This document shows positions 12,901 through 29,300 of a stretch of 64,000 nucleotides of DNA, piece after piece. The stretch spans positions 18,441,904 to 18,505,903 of the forward strand of contig OZ038436.1 of NCBI GenBank assembly GCA_964036275.1. The letters are read 5' to 3'. Position 1 is the first letter of the stretch. The number at the start of each line of letters is the position of its first letter. The stretch comes from Litoditis marina. Taxonomy: Eukaryota; Nematoda; Chromadorea; Rhabditida; Rhabditidae. Position numbers and translations under genes: made by a program. The notes below the pieces were generated by a model. That model had not been told where the DNA came from and did no database searches. It saw only the letters and a list, made by a program, of their open reading frames with translations.

Positions 12901-13425
12901 TCATCGAGGTTGGTTCAGGAATCACAGAAGTAAGCAATAAACCTAAGTTGCGTTTCAACGTAAGCATAAATAGCGAGAAATATGTGCTGCTAGCACCTAA
13001 TATGTGTTTACAATAACAAAACAAACCGACTAGATCACGCAACTGAGGTTGATTGTCTGCGTTTTGGGAATTACATATTACAGAGACCAGTTGTTAGTTG
13101 TACTTTCATCCAGTTTATTATGTGCACATGTCGACCGAAAAACAACAAGATCGAACTAGAACTACCCCCGCAGGAATGGGTAACACCGTCATAGCGTGCT
13201 TTGAAGAGAGAAGTTTCTACATAAGACTATTAAAGGAGAAGTGTGTTATGGTGTAGATTTTCTCAAGGTTGCATGTATGAGAAACTGTGAGTAACTTATT
13301 AGAATGTGTTCAGGTCAGCGAGTACCATCCGAAGGCCAACCTATGGACTGACGCGGGTGTCCAGTCAAAGTACAATGGAGAAGAAGCCATCACATGTCTC
13401 CATGAAAGTACGCGCAAACATTTGA
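545..13425 (+). CDS. Protein phosphatase 4 regulatory subunit 4-like HEAT-repeat protein (23 exons)
   Basis: HEAT/ARM scaffold predicted to bind the PP4 catalytic subunit. Exons: 545-705, 3509-3611, 4005-4090, 4315-4376, 5049-5122, 5456-5562, 5768-5875, 6303-6427, 6948-7053, 7588-7744, 8085-8157, 8763-8890, 9121-9183, 9473-9655, 9816-9921, 10029-10176, 10436-10580, 11242-11426, 11640-11735, 11967-12061, 12346-12435, 12809-12929, 13314-13425. They sum to 2634 nt (877 aa plus stop), close to the length I recall for vertebrate PPP4R4. Diagnostic stretches include AAAWLETLVDVAER, LCQDANANVRTAMAQRL, RRFFVEHFLIDTVRMTEDSV and LKAIRLLPRIKSFLILP. After the helical repeats comes a charged coiled coil (exon 18) and then a Ser/Arg/Pro-rich tail, the same order as in PPP4R4. 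The start follows ttccctcag/aa, a likely trans-splice acceptor. The first donor (706) and acceptor at 4005 are the least certain joins. PPP4R1 was considered, but conserved blocks fit PPP4R4 better. Confidence 0.82.
955..987. repeat. (GT)n microsatellite
   Basis: Uninterrupted GT dinucleotides for about 33 bases within the first intron of the PPP4R4-like gene. Confidence 0.95.
1270..1890. repeat. Degenerate tandem repeat with TGACGTCA sites, about 5 units of ~125 bp
   Basis: Each unit carries the order gattctggagaccagatgac(gtca), then aaagtTGACGTCA or a close variant, then tttcaaatg..ggtaatatctt, a gap-like AT segment and nnTGACGTattctgg. Units become more diverged towards the 3' end. Several perfect or one-mismatch copies of the palindrome TGACGTCA, the CRE/ATF core, are visible. 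The array is intronic. Whether it regulates anything cannot be told from sequence. Confidence 0.8.
1985..2511. repeat. Foldback element with ~180-bp near-identical arms
   Basis: The left arm (about 1985-2163) and right arm (about 2331-2511) are reverse complements with very few differences, separated by about 165 bp. The outer ends read catgaaaaattgggggccca on the left and its near-complement on the right. Arm similarity suggests a recent element or ongoing correction. No reading frame of transposase type lies in the loop. Confidence 0.88.
6615..6880. repeat. Palindrome with ~105-bp arms between exons 8 and 9 of the PPP4R4-like gene
   Basis: The left arm begins ttgggtttcttatttgaacc and the right arm ends with its reverse complement; the loop is about 50 bp. 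Each arm contains, in opposite orientation, CTGAAGA followed by a perfect CGGCG/CGCCG hairpin and GAAACGTC. That combination resembles the conserved core of a hammerhead ribozyme, but flanking stem I pairing is poor (see findings). Confidence 0.88.
8189..8346. repeat. GATCCCGGCACC palindromic element, copy 1 of 2
   Basis: Inverted termini of the form TGCTAGAnGATCCCGGCACC and complement, with inner arms gctatttctc and cgtctctcg. The second copy is at 61885-62033. Located in the intron after exon 11 of the PPP4R4-like gene. MITE-like, non-coding. Confidence 0.85.
8606..8678. repeat. Short GTAGTTTGATC...GATCAAACTAC palindromic element
   Basis: About 70-bp element with ends tgtttgtagtttgatc and gatcaaactacaa. 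At least eight copies or partial copies occur in the window, including about 15819-15896, 34048-34118, 35296-35370, 37966-38107, 40130-40202, 50508-50580 and 60233-60323. It is the highest-copy family here and sits mainly in introns and intergenic DNA. Confidence 0.8.
8695..8768 (+). repeat. Duplicated 3' splice site at exon 12 of the PPP4R4-like gene
   Basis: The sequence actattttccagacgat is repeated about 55 bp later as actatttttcagacgat, with AT-rich DNA between. The downstream copy is the acceptor used in my model (exon from 8763). Use of the upstream copy would run into an in-frame TAA before the real exon. Confidence 0.75.
10728..10963. repeat. CCCACTGAGAC inverted-repeat element, copy 1 of 3
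   Basis: Ends are of the form tatAGTnCnTTCCATTCCCACTGAGAC and complement. Further copies are at about 35030-35278 and 59118-59352. The interior also has paired arms containing TTGGCA/TGCCAA. Non-coding; intronic in the PPP4R4-like gene between exons 17 and 18. Confidence 0.78.
11217..11241 (+). repeat. (CAAT)n run forming the 3' splice site of exon 18
   Basis: Five to six tandem CAAT units end in TAG at 11239-11241, which is the acceptor needed to keep exon 18 (from 11242) in frame. The usual pyrimidine tract is therefore replaced by a tetranucleotide microsatellite. Confidence 0.7.
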
Positions 13426-13797
13426 AAATAATATTTATGAAGAGATTTATGTCTATATAATATTGTTGAATGAACTGTTGCTTCCATATAATCAGAGAAC
13501 GAAAAAAATAGATTGCAAACTTTCCTCTAAATTGTTGAGAACAAAATTATTCGTGGATTTCAAAGGAATCATGATTCATTGCTTGTCTAATAAAATACTG
13601 TTCATAGTGCACGATTGAAGTACAGTAGATGTTAGACCAAATTAACTATTCGAACTGACACTCTCGCACATAGTCAAACAGATACGCACCACTAAAAACT
13701 ATTTTTAAACTCTCAAAGAGACAACAACGCAAAACTTATATTCTGAGGGGAGATTCGCATGAAAGTTGGAGTAAGAGCGTTTTTCTTAGTCTGAGCT
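13426..13797. other. Short intergenic gap between two convergent genes
   Basis: The PPP4R4-like stop codon and the stop codon of the minus-strand two-TM gene face each other across about 370 bp of AT-rich DNA that must hold both 3' ends. I see no further gene or repeat here. Confidence 0.6.
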
Positions 13798-16233
13798 CTA
13801 ATGTGTGACGATTCTGCCATCTTTTCTGGCGGCCCGTTCCCGGGCAACATTGCCCATTCGAGCCACGTCAATGGCAGTTTCTAGCAACTGCTTCAGGTGC
13901 TCCGTGCGAGCAGTTTCCATGGCCCAGATCTGAAAAATCAAACAATAGACGAAGAATGAATGTCAATTGAATAAACACGTATACTAGATGTAAATTGAAC
14001 AGTCACGTGAAGTTTCTAATGAGGCATCGTCGTGCACTCTGTCATTGCACGTTTCTGAGTTCTGCTGTGTTTAACATGCTTCACGTGACTGTGCAATTGA
14101 CAAGCAGTATAAGGTTGGCATTCTTATGAGAAATCGTGCTCGTTGACATTGCGCATTTCTGAGTTCTGCTGGGTTTCTGAGTTCTGCTGATTTTGCGGGC
14201 CAATTCTACAACTAACCGGGTTTTCAGGTAACCTAACCCTTTTTTGGTAACCTCTTTTTCAGGTTACCTTGGTAGGTAACCTGGAAGTAACCTGAAACTA
14301 AAATCCGGTTACCGTTCGAACTAACGGTGAAAACCACATTTCGCGTTAGAAAAACAGGTAACCGGTTTTTCATTTTAGGTTACCAACCGGTTACCTACTG
14401 AGGTAACCTGAAAAATTGGTTACCAAAAAAGGGTTAGGTTACCTAAAAACCCGGTTAGATATAGAATTCACCGATTTTGCGCGTTCGAAACTGAACGTAC
14501 TCGCTTATTCCGCTGTGTTTGTTGTTCTCCTGTTGCTTTTGATCGAAAATCGTTTAATACCGTGTATGCGCATCAAACTACAACAAAAACTTGACCATTG
14601 TCTATAACTGGAGAAGAATTTGAGTTTCAAGGCCTCGTTCTCTCTCTGTCTCTTGCTCGTTTGTCAAACTTGGAGTTATGTTTTCGATATTTACTACTCA
14701 TTGAAAAGCGTGGTTAGTTTGCGTAGAATTTCGAGTCCCTATAACTGGAGAAGATGACAGCACAGAATTGAGAATCTTAGAATCATCTGGAAGACACTCA
14801 TCGGAGAAGATTAGAATCTATTCATGAGGATCAAAGGTGTTATTCTCCTTAGTTCACGTGTGTTATGTCATAATGAAGTCATACCTCCTTTGCTCTGTTG
14901 TACGAGCTGGCTGCGAATGAAACTAGTAAGATGATCGATATCACAGAGGTAGCCACTAGACACACTGTGGTTGTCCTGTAAATAAAAATTTACATTTTGA
15001 ACATTTATCAGAGTAAGTTTGCAGAGATATTGTTGCCCGAATTTTTTAGTTTGCAAAGTTATGAAGCTGAGAAGTGGACGCAAACCATGTATCTCCCTTT
15101 CTGTAACCGTATTCGGGAACTTCCAGGTTTTTCTACAGTGCGCAGAATTGAAACCGAATGAGGCCTACACGTGCTCTAGAGAGTTTCCCATTCTTGTTTC
15201 TCCAGAAGAGAGCGAATACGGTGTATGCTGCCCTAGTCCATTGTCCTTATGGTTTGAGCCCGTCCTTTTTCGGTCGAAAATCGAACATTGTGGCCGGAAT
15301 TGAGTTCAAACTACAACTCAGCGATTGTCATCCTCTATAGCGGCAATTATGGCGCCCTCGGGAGTTATACTAGAAGTTTAAAGTTAAAATTGGGAGTTAT
15401 ACTAGAAGTTAAAAAGTCACGTGAAACATGTTAAACATAGCAGAACTCAAAAACGTGCAATGTCAAAGTACACAATACCTGATTGGAATGCTAACTTTAC
15501 GTGACTATTCATTCTACTTTTAGTATATATGAGGTTTCTCTAACGTACCTAAACCAAATAACGGTAACCAGGAACGGATTGGTGGTCAGAATGGCGACCA
15601 TTGTTAGTATGAACAGTAGGGCCGCAAAAATACCTGCAGAACCCGTGTGACAAAACAGCAAGGCTGTGCTGGAATGTTCAACTTTTACTTTTCGATATTA
15701 GCTATTTTTGTTGATCAGCTGTAAGCTTCGCGGCCCTTCGTCTGCTGATAAAACCGGATTGTAGAACAGTTTGGTTCTCTCAAAGCAAGCCTACAAGAGT
15801 TATGTTGCTCTCTCGCTCTGTTTGTAGTTTGATTTCGTTGCTTTCTGGTCTAAGTTTGTAAATTATGGTGTGTATCTATCGATATCAAACTACAACAGAG
15901 ATCAGGTAACTCCCCGAGTGGGTGACGATTAAGCTTAACCACATTGAGCGGATGTCTCCCATCAAAGACTGTGTGAATTGTTTGTCTTCAAACTTCAACA
16001 GACATAGTTTAGTCATATAAACTATCCATTGTGACACTTTGAACTCTATGTTGATGTTTCAACTTGAGTTATAGGCTGTGGCTGTAGGCAGGCTACAACA
16101 CCGTGGAATTTTCCATTTCAACACAACGAAAAATGTAGCGTTTTGTAGTGGGGCGATGAAGACGTTTGAAAGAAATGAGGAAAAGGTTGGAAAAGAAGTG
16201 TGATTTCGACCTACCAATTGTATTGGTAGCCAT
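13798..16233 (-). CDS. Small two-TM membrane protein, 108 aa, unknown
   Basis: Exons (minus): 16215-16233, 15549-15633, 14885-14975, 13798-13929; they total 327 nt with matching phases. The protein begins MATNTIG, followed by hydrophobic segment 1 (about residues 8-35, with IFAALLFILTMVAILTT) and segment 2 (about 38-58, with VCLVATSVISIILLVSFAA). The remaining ~50 residues are hydrophilic, helical and charged (SYNRAKEIWAMETARTEHL) and end GRIVTH. This suggests a hairpin membrane protein with a cytosolic helix. I do not recognise a family. The first exon is tiny, so the start is less sure than the rest; unlike its neighbours it shows no clear trans-splice acceptor at the ATG. Introns contain palindromic elements. 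Confidence 0.68.
13985..14107. repeat. CACGTGA/GCAGAACTC inverted-repeat element, copy 1 of 3
   Basis: Ends carry CAGTCACGTGAAG and the complement CTTCACGTGACTG; the inner part reads ttgcacgtttctgagttctg. Other copies are at about 15402-15531 and 63640-63760. Located in the last intron of the two-TM protein gene. Confidence 0.75.
14199..14466. repeat. GGTAACC palindromic element, intact copy A
   Basis: Terminal repeats read GGCCAATTCTACAACTAACC on the left and the near-complement on the right; the interior is a series of nested GGTAACC/GGTTACC palindromes. Related copies: 24965-26195 (split by another transposon), 26861-26965 (short deletion derivative) and about 58427-58690. Non-coding, MITE-like. 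It is in an intron of the two-TM protein gene. Confidence 0.88.
15402..15531. repeat. CACGTGA element, copy 2 of 3
   Basis: Begins around agaagttaaaaagtcacgtg and ends tacgtgactattcattctac. It matches the copy at 63640-63760 over its length, with scattered differences. Confidence 0.72.
15819..15896. repeat. GTAGTTTGATC palindromic element
   Basis: Begins tgtttgtagtttgatttcg and ends gatatcaaactacaaca; member of the short high-copy family described at 8606-8678. Confidence 0.75.
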
Positions 16234-18094
16234 AATAAAACTCCAGCGATAAGCAGAGAAACATAAAACTAACAGTTAAAAGACAAAAACCTGAAAGTAG
16301 TATATTTGTTGCAACTTTCATGCTTGGCAAAAATGTTGAGTTTCATTGTAATACGTAATATTTGTAGTCATTTCAATCTGAGACTCCCCGGAGTAGTTCT
16401 ATCTTTCCCAATGAGACGTTGACAATGTGCTGACAAACATTTGAGGTGAAGTGTTCAGCCAATTGGCCAGCCCCTTTTGTAACGGCCTCGACAAGAGGGC
16501 AGGGAGATACAGACAGAAAAATTTTCCCCACGTTAGGGTTTTCAAGAGAAAGTAAATTTTGCAATCGGTCGTCCATCCTTGTTAGATTATGTGAGAAAAC
16601 TGACCTTCGGGCAAACGCATGTTTTTTCTCTGCATAATAAACATTTACTCGAACATTTAGCGATCGGTCAGCTATAAAACGAGAGCGCATGGAGGTCGAT
16701 GAGACCACAGACTGTCAGATAGCCTGCCTCTATTCGACCTACGCACGCTCTCTCGTCAAAATTTGGACAGCGCACTACAAAAGTGGGTGGCCATTTAGCT
16801 ACAAATTGTTCGAGTATGTCAGACAATTTTCAGCCGATCGGTAAAGCAGTTTTGTAGCGGCCTCCACGAGATTGTACAGCTCAGAACGACACAGGCTCGC
16901 TCAGACTTTATGTGGTATCATTTACCTCCATGCTGTCTCATTTTGTAGTTTGCTAATTGCATATATAAAAACATAAAAGACATATAGTGATTCTTCATAT
17001 TTACTCACCACAAACTTTTTCACCATAGAAAAATAATTCTGTGACGCCAACCACAAAAATGGCAAATGTGAAAAACATCTCAGTGGTTGATGTTAGCGAG
17101 GTTCGCGAAACTGGAAGTCAACTGTTAACCAATTCAGATTTACTGACGCGAAAATCAAAAAATTCTAGCCTTCAGTATCGTACATATCACAGTTCACAAC
17201 TAGGTTCGCTGAAAACGCGAGATCATTTGAATTATGGTGGACTTTTCAGTAAGTTCGATTATAATCAAAATGATAATTGCTCACATTCATTGATGAGACG
17301 ATTTTCGTAGAAGGTTTCATGAATAATGTAGTCATCACCGTCGTCGAGAATCATCGGGCATTAAATGAAGACTATTGCACACGGCAACCACGGAGAATAA
17401 CCTGCAAACGGCTTAGGCTTCTCACTTGTTCCGCTTACTTAACCAACTGGGCGATTTTTTTTTATAAAAACAACTAATGTAATTTCTAAAACCAATGAAC
17501 AATTTTATTTAATGTATTCCTCACTTCCAATAGCAAACTGTTTTGAGCATTACATAGAGTTTTATTTGAACTTACTAGATTTCTGGTTTTGCTCATTTGA
17601 TGTGTACTGGATGTTTTCAGCGGTTTTGAATAGCCTGTACAACTTATTCATCGGATAATAACTATAAATTCTATTATCAAATGCTAATGAAGTGAATACA
17701 TAACTTCCAAATATCGAAGTTTCAGTTCAGCGTTCTCTGCCGGACCATTTTACGTAAAAGGTCCCTAAACGCTTACTTTTTTCTCTACAGTACTCAATCG
17801 CTGAAAATGCCAGTTTCGGATTTTTGAAAATTTGGCCCAAATTCTAGGTTTTTACTAGTGGAAAGTTGGATACTGGTGATATTTGAACTTTGATCGTGTT
17901 TTTACATAAGCGGCTTATCTGTTTTTGTATGTGTCCACTATCTATGCGCGACATAAGTTTTCAATTTGGACAGCTCTTTGTCTCCTCAGTACTGTCTCGA
18001 TGGTTAACAGTTTGTAGTTGTGGCCACACTATTTGTCAAACCATTGTGGGGTGCTCTTTATTAATTGAATGATCTATTTGCAGTCTATCGTGTG
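16234..18094. other. Intergenic region upstream of prg-1, no gene supported
   Basis: Divergent space between the two-TM gene (minus) and prg-1 (plus). It contains open frames of about 110 codons at 16373-16708 (minus) and 89 codons at 17041-17310 (plus), but neither has splice context or recognisable domains. Promoters of both flanking genes should lie here. The leader of prg-1 ends with ctatttgcag at 18074-18083, a probable trans-splice acceptor. Confidence 0.5.
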
Positions 18095-24524
<6,430 letters not shown>

Positions 24525-24964
24525 GTTCGAGTGTTGTACTTTCTATTGTGTACGTAGTACATATTGTTTTATATTGTTTCATATGTATTTATTGTGGATT
24601 GTTCACTTTTTTCCAATGAAGTTTTGTTCCGATTGCATTCTTATCGAGCCAATGCTCTACAAGTTATCAGCTGCTAAATGCTATATTTTTCTCTGACATA
24701 GTGGTCCTAGATCTGTATCTTCGTTCAACGTACGTTTAGCAGTATGAAAGTGCACTATGTTTAAAGGCGGACTCGGGGCCGTCGGCTATAATGCCGCTCC
24801 CCTCATCGATTTTTTTGTTTCGCCAGTTTGCTATCTCGTTCCGCTTATAGGCTAGTTTAGTTGTGGCTATGTACAACGTTGGAAGTGTTGTCTATTTCAT
24901 TATACATATATATTCGGCACTGCATGCGAAGTTTCGTATATTCGTGTTTAACTGGTAGTCGGTG

Positions 24965-26195
24965 GGGCCAATTCTACAACTAACCGGGTTTTTAGGTAAC
25001 CTAATCCTTTTTCGGTAACCTTTTTTTTCAGGTTACCTTGGTAGGTAACCTGTAAGTAACCTGGAATTAAAATCCGGTTACCGTCCAAACTAACGGTAAA
25101 AACCACATTTTGCGTTAGAAAAACTAGTAACCCGTTTTTCATTTTAGGTTACCAACCGGTTACCGGCATCAGGAAAAAGTCATTCAAAATTAAAAGTCAT
25201 TAAAGTAAAAGTCATTCAAACACAGGAGCGCCGGTTTCCCTGAAATTCCCCGATTTTTTCCCTGATTTTACCTCAATCGTTCCGGGATCATTTCGCGAAA
25301 TGATCCGAGCAAAAAGAAGGTGAAAACAGGGAAAAATCCCGGGAATTTCCCGGTTGTCACCTTACAATTTCTCAGTAACTTCTCAGAAATTTTTCACACG
25401 TGATTGAAAAAACTAATAAGATATTTTTCTTGGTAAAAGTATTTTTCGAGAATGTTATCAAAAATATATTTTCTTGAAAAATATTTTTCTGAAAAATATT
25501 TTTCAAAATATTAATAATATATAAAGAGAATAGAAGTGCATATTTCATTAGTAAAAACTTCATGAAATGAACTTCATTGTATCATCCCTATCGATATTCA
25601 GAACTCGATGTTGAGCTGATAATTTCCAAAATATCGAATCAGGGCACCCCTGGCCGCGCCGTATCTAGTACGGGTTACGCGATTGCCGCGGCGAAAGGCT
25701 TATTCATGCTCTTTTTTCGATGCTTTTCCCCGATGCTGAGTTACCCTGAAATTATCGAGAATTTGTAGGGTATTTTATCATATTTTTCCCGCACTTTTCC
25801 CTGATACTGAGTTTCCCTGAAATTTCCGAGAATTTGTAGAGTTTATACCTCCATTTCACCCTGAAAATACCTTGAACGTTCTCGGAGATTTCCCGGAAAT
25901 TCCATTTCTCCGAAACACCCTAGATTTTCCCGGGTGCCCAATTTTCCGATGAAAGTAAAAGTCATTAATTCACTTTTAGTCAGGATTTGAAAATTTTCGG
26001 AAACATTATTTTTGATTCTTGCAACTGTTTCTGTACTTAATGACTTTTGCTTTCGAATGACTTTTACTCTAATGACTTTTAATTTTGAATGACTTATTCT
26101 GGTTGCCCCGGTTACCTACTGAGGTAACCTGAAAAATAGGTTACCAAAAAAGGGTTAGGTTACCTAAAAACCCGGTTAGATATAGAATTCACCAG
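24965..26195. repeat. GGTAACC palindromic element copy B, interrupted
   Basis: Left part 24965-25164 and right part 26108-26195 together reconstruct the same element as copy A at 14199-14466, including terminal repeats. The break falls in ccaaCCGGTTACCtactg, which is single in copy A. Confidence 0.88.
25165..26107. mobile_element. 943-bp terminal-inverted-repeat transposon nested in a GGTAACC element
   Basis: Starts GGCATCAGGAAAAAGTCATT and ends with the complement of GGCAACCAGAATAAGTCATT; the arms stay similar for about 60 bp (AAAATTAAAAGTCATTA, GTAAAAGTCATTC). It is flanked on both sides by CCGGTTACC (25156-25164 and 26108-26116), a 9-bp target-site duplication. The interior holds several reshuffled copies of a TTCCCTGAAATTnCCGAGAA motif and AT-rich DNA, without a transposase, so it is non-autonomous. 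A 9-bp duplication is typical of Mutator-like elements, but the family is not proven. Confidence 0.85.
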
Positions 26196-26336
26196 TCGGT
26201 GGTGCTATTTGGCCGACTTGATGAGTGTTCATTGCACAAGCGGTACAATGCGAACGTCATCGCACGACGATATTTCTTTGCTAGTTTTCAAGACAATGTC
26301 TGCTTTAATGAAAACTTGAATTCTTATATCTTGTAG

Positions 26337-29300
26337 ATGTCCGCAGCAGATGGGGATTCTTCACCGAAGTCAAAGGTGGATGCTGCGAGCCCATCTCCCA
26401 AAGTGGAAGATAGTGTGATTGAACGCTCTGAATTCGTTGTGGTATCGGACAGTTCAGGTGCGTTTCCCGTCCACTTTTAACTAGGTTCGCGAAAAATTCT
26501 TCTTTTTTTTCTCCAATTAGTTTTGTATTATTCCATTAGTTTCATTATATATTTCTCACAGGAGAGATAATGGAGCTTCCCACCAATTCGGACAACACTG
26601 TGTTCATTTCAACTCTGCAAAACGCCATAAATCCTCAAGCCACTGGACTCAAATACAAAAATCCTAAAACGGGTGCTAGCAGAGCTGTAGTGTAAGTTTA
26701 CTTTCATATTCTCTTCGGTGTAATTCTATAGAACGCGTGTGATTTCATTTACTTTCCGATGTGTGAGGGAGGTTGGAATGAGTTTTTCAAGGACTTATCA
26801 TGCAGTCATTCTGCTTGACTTACTCCAACTAGCGGTGCGGTTATTCTGTAAATATCACCGTGAATTCTATATCTAGCCGGGTCATTTGGTAACCTAGTAA
26901 AAACCGATTACCTATTTTTGTGACGCGAAATATTGTTACCGAAAACCCGGTTAGATATTGAAATGGCCGAATATCACTCTCTCTGACCTCACTGTTGTGT
27001 GGTAAGGCGAACAGTTTCTCATACCTTACTGGTGTGGTACGTGTATTATGAATTTCACAAGTTCCCAAAACGATTGACGTTATTAAGAGAATGCTGGTCG
27101 TACAAATATGTATGATACATATATTCCAGGGTTGATCCATCTGGTGCCAAGTTGATTCCTCCTTCGGATGGCTGGGATGATAAAGTATTCAATATCATTG
27201 TTCCTGTTTCCACTCCGGCGAGAGGTAGCATTTTCTGCGTTTTGTTTCAAGATGGAATGATCCGTTCTCAACTCATACTCATAATCATTTCATGAATGTC
27301 GTTTTCTCGGCAAATGATGTGTGGCTTATGGATCATTTCGCATTTGAGATATGAGACAGTTTTGAACTTTTTTCCAGTCGAGAAAACTAAAGAAAAGTGG
27401 AAGGTAGAAACTCCTTAGAGAAGTACAGAAATATCTGCCCGATGGGCAGTAGCTATGTGAGACATTTGTGATGTTAGAGGCTTAGAGAGATAGCGGAGAG
27501 AGAAATGAGAACACTCACACTGTGAGTCATTTTTTCCATATTTACAAACTGATTTAGCTTCTAGTTTTTTTTACTTATTTCAATTATGATTGAGAAGTGA
27601 ACAGGAGCGGTGGTGAGAAACTGTAAACGAAACTTGGAGTAGTTTTCTACATCATACATCATACTCTCGCTGTATCCCAAACAAGCACTCAATTTATTGT
27701 GAAAATTATTTAGTTTATGAGGTCAGCTTTTCTTATTATGAGAAATCAGTCCAAGTTTTGGTATACAGGGAGCATAGATAGATAGACTTTCTTCTGCGAA
27801 ACACACCTTTTCACGACATTTAGACTTTTTCAAACTACGCCGGATATAAAATGATATTTTTCCCTACCCTGTTTTATCTTGGATGAAAACGGTCAGAAGG
27901 AAGTGTAGCTATCTATGAGTGGGTGAGCGGGCAGGTGTGCTGAGATGAGAATGGTGTCAGGTGCGGATGTGAGTGTGAAGAGACGGAAGATGGGCGACAG
28001 TGATGGTGAGGATGATGGAGAGATAGAGTCTGGCCGTCTGGGTAGAAAGAGACTGCTCGAGAGCAGCCGACCACCTCCGATGCTCGAACGACGACCCATC
28101 GATCTAATTGTATTGGGAGTCAGCTTTAAGACTACCGACGACGCATTCAAGACCTATTTTGAGCAGTACGGCACGGTCGCGTTTGCTGAGGTAGGTGTTA
28201 GAAATATTCATTCCAATAGAGTTTGCGAAAGAGACGACGTACTTTGATGTACTGTTAGGTATTATAGAATTAATATGGTGCAGGACGACTTTGTTTTTTT
28301 TCTATTCGAACGTCACTGTCTAAATCATGTTAAATGCGCAATACCGTGCGACGAACTTTTCGAATTAGGAAGTTGTCCTTCTAATGCGATATATCTGCTA
28401 TGTTTGTGATTGGTGAGGTCCAAAGCTATGGTGTGCTGTTCTGGAGAGATTCGAGTTCACTTTACTGTATTTTTGCACGAGGAGTGAGAGAGAGAGAGGA
28501 GTGAAAGTCAGTTTGGAAAGGTTGCGATAACGAAGTAAGTGCGAGTGGTTATGATGTGTGATATATTGTCGCTTTGTTTGTGTCAGTTAATCTAGATTTT
28601 AGTTTCGATTAGTTTTTAAAGATGGTTTTCATGATACGACCAAGTGTTTTCTTTTTTGCTTTCTTATTTCATTATTTCAAGCCTTAGAAAATCCTCTTGT
28701 CGGTTAAGAAGGAGTTTTGTGATTTTTTTTTCTGAACTCAATCACTGCATTGGTGTTTCAGATAAAAAGAAGCGCCGATGGGACTTCGAAGGGCTTCGGT
28801 TTTGTGCAAATGGCTACTGTCGATGAGCAGGATAAGTTGAGTTATTGTTCCTAATTGTTTCCCATTTTTGAATCGATTTATTAGGATCCAGTTATATGTG
28901 ATAACATGATTGTACTATCATCCATCATGGGCCCAATATTTGACGCACTTTCTTTTTTAGGTAGTGGATGTACAACAACATATGATCGATGGACGGAGAT
29001 GTGATGTGAAGGTACCTGATCAGAGGGTGCGTATTTTGGAGCATACATTGTCTGTAAACGAATTCTTTAGCCTTTTGTTAGATATGGTCAGAGGTTTTTC
29101 TTCATGTATGTACTTGATTGATACAGGCGTATGAATAGTTGGCCTAAATGGGCTCAACAACTTTAACATAACGCGATGTTTACAGTGGCGAATATGGTCA
29201 ACTTCTATGTTGTGATCAAAAAACATCGCATTTTATTCTCTTTAGTACGTGAACTTTTTCAGTCAGATGGAAACCCGAGTGCGAGACATGTTCGAACCAG

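Larger units (their letters stand above)
24525..26336. other. prg-1 to tdp-1 intergenic region occupied by nested transposons
   Basis: The prg-1 3' end is followed by AT-rich sequence, then from 24965 to 26195 by a GGTAACC element split by a 943-bp insertion. The promoter and leader of tdp-1 must fit in the remaining DNA. The leader ends with atcttgtag at 26336, a probable trans-splice acceptor immediately before the ATG. Confidence 0.7.

Noticed and set aside
16373..16708. 111-codon minus-strand open frame upstream of prg-1
   Set aside because: No splice context, promoter cue, domain or codon pattern like the neighbouring genes.
17041..17310. 89-codon plus-strand open frame
   Set aside because: Low-complexity composition, no flanking splice sites that join it to prg-1 and no recognisable motif.
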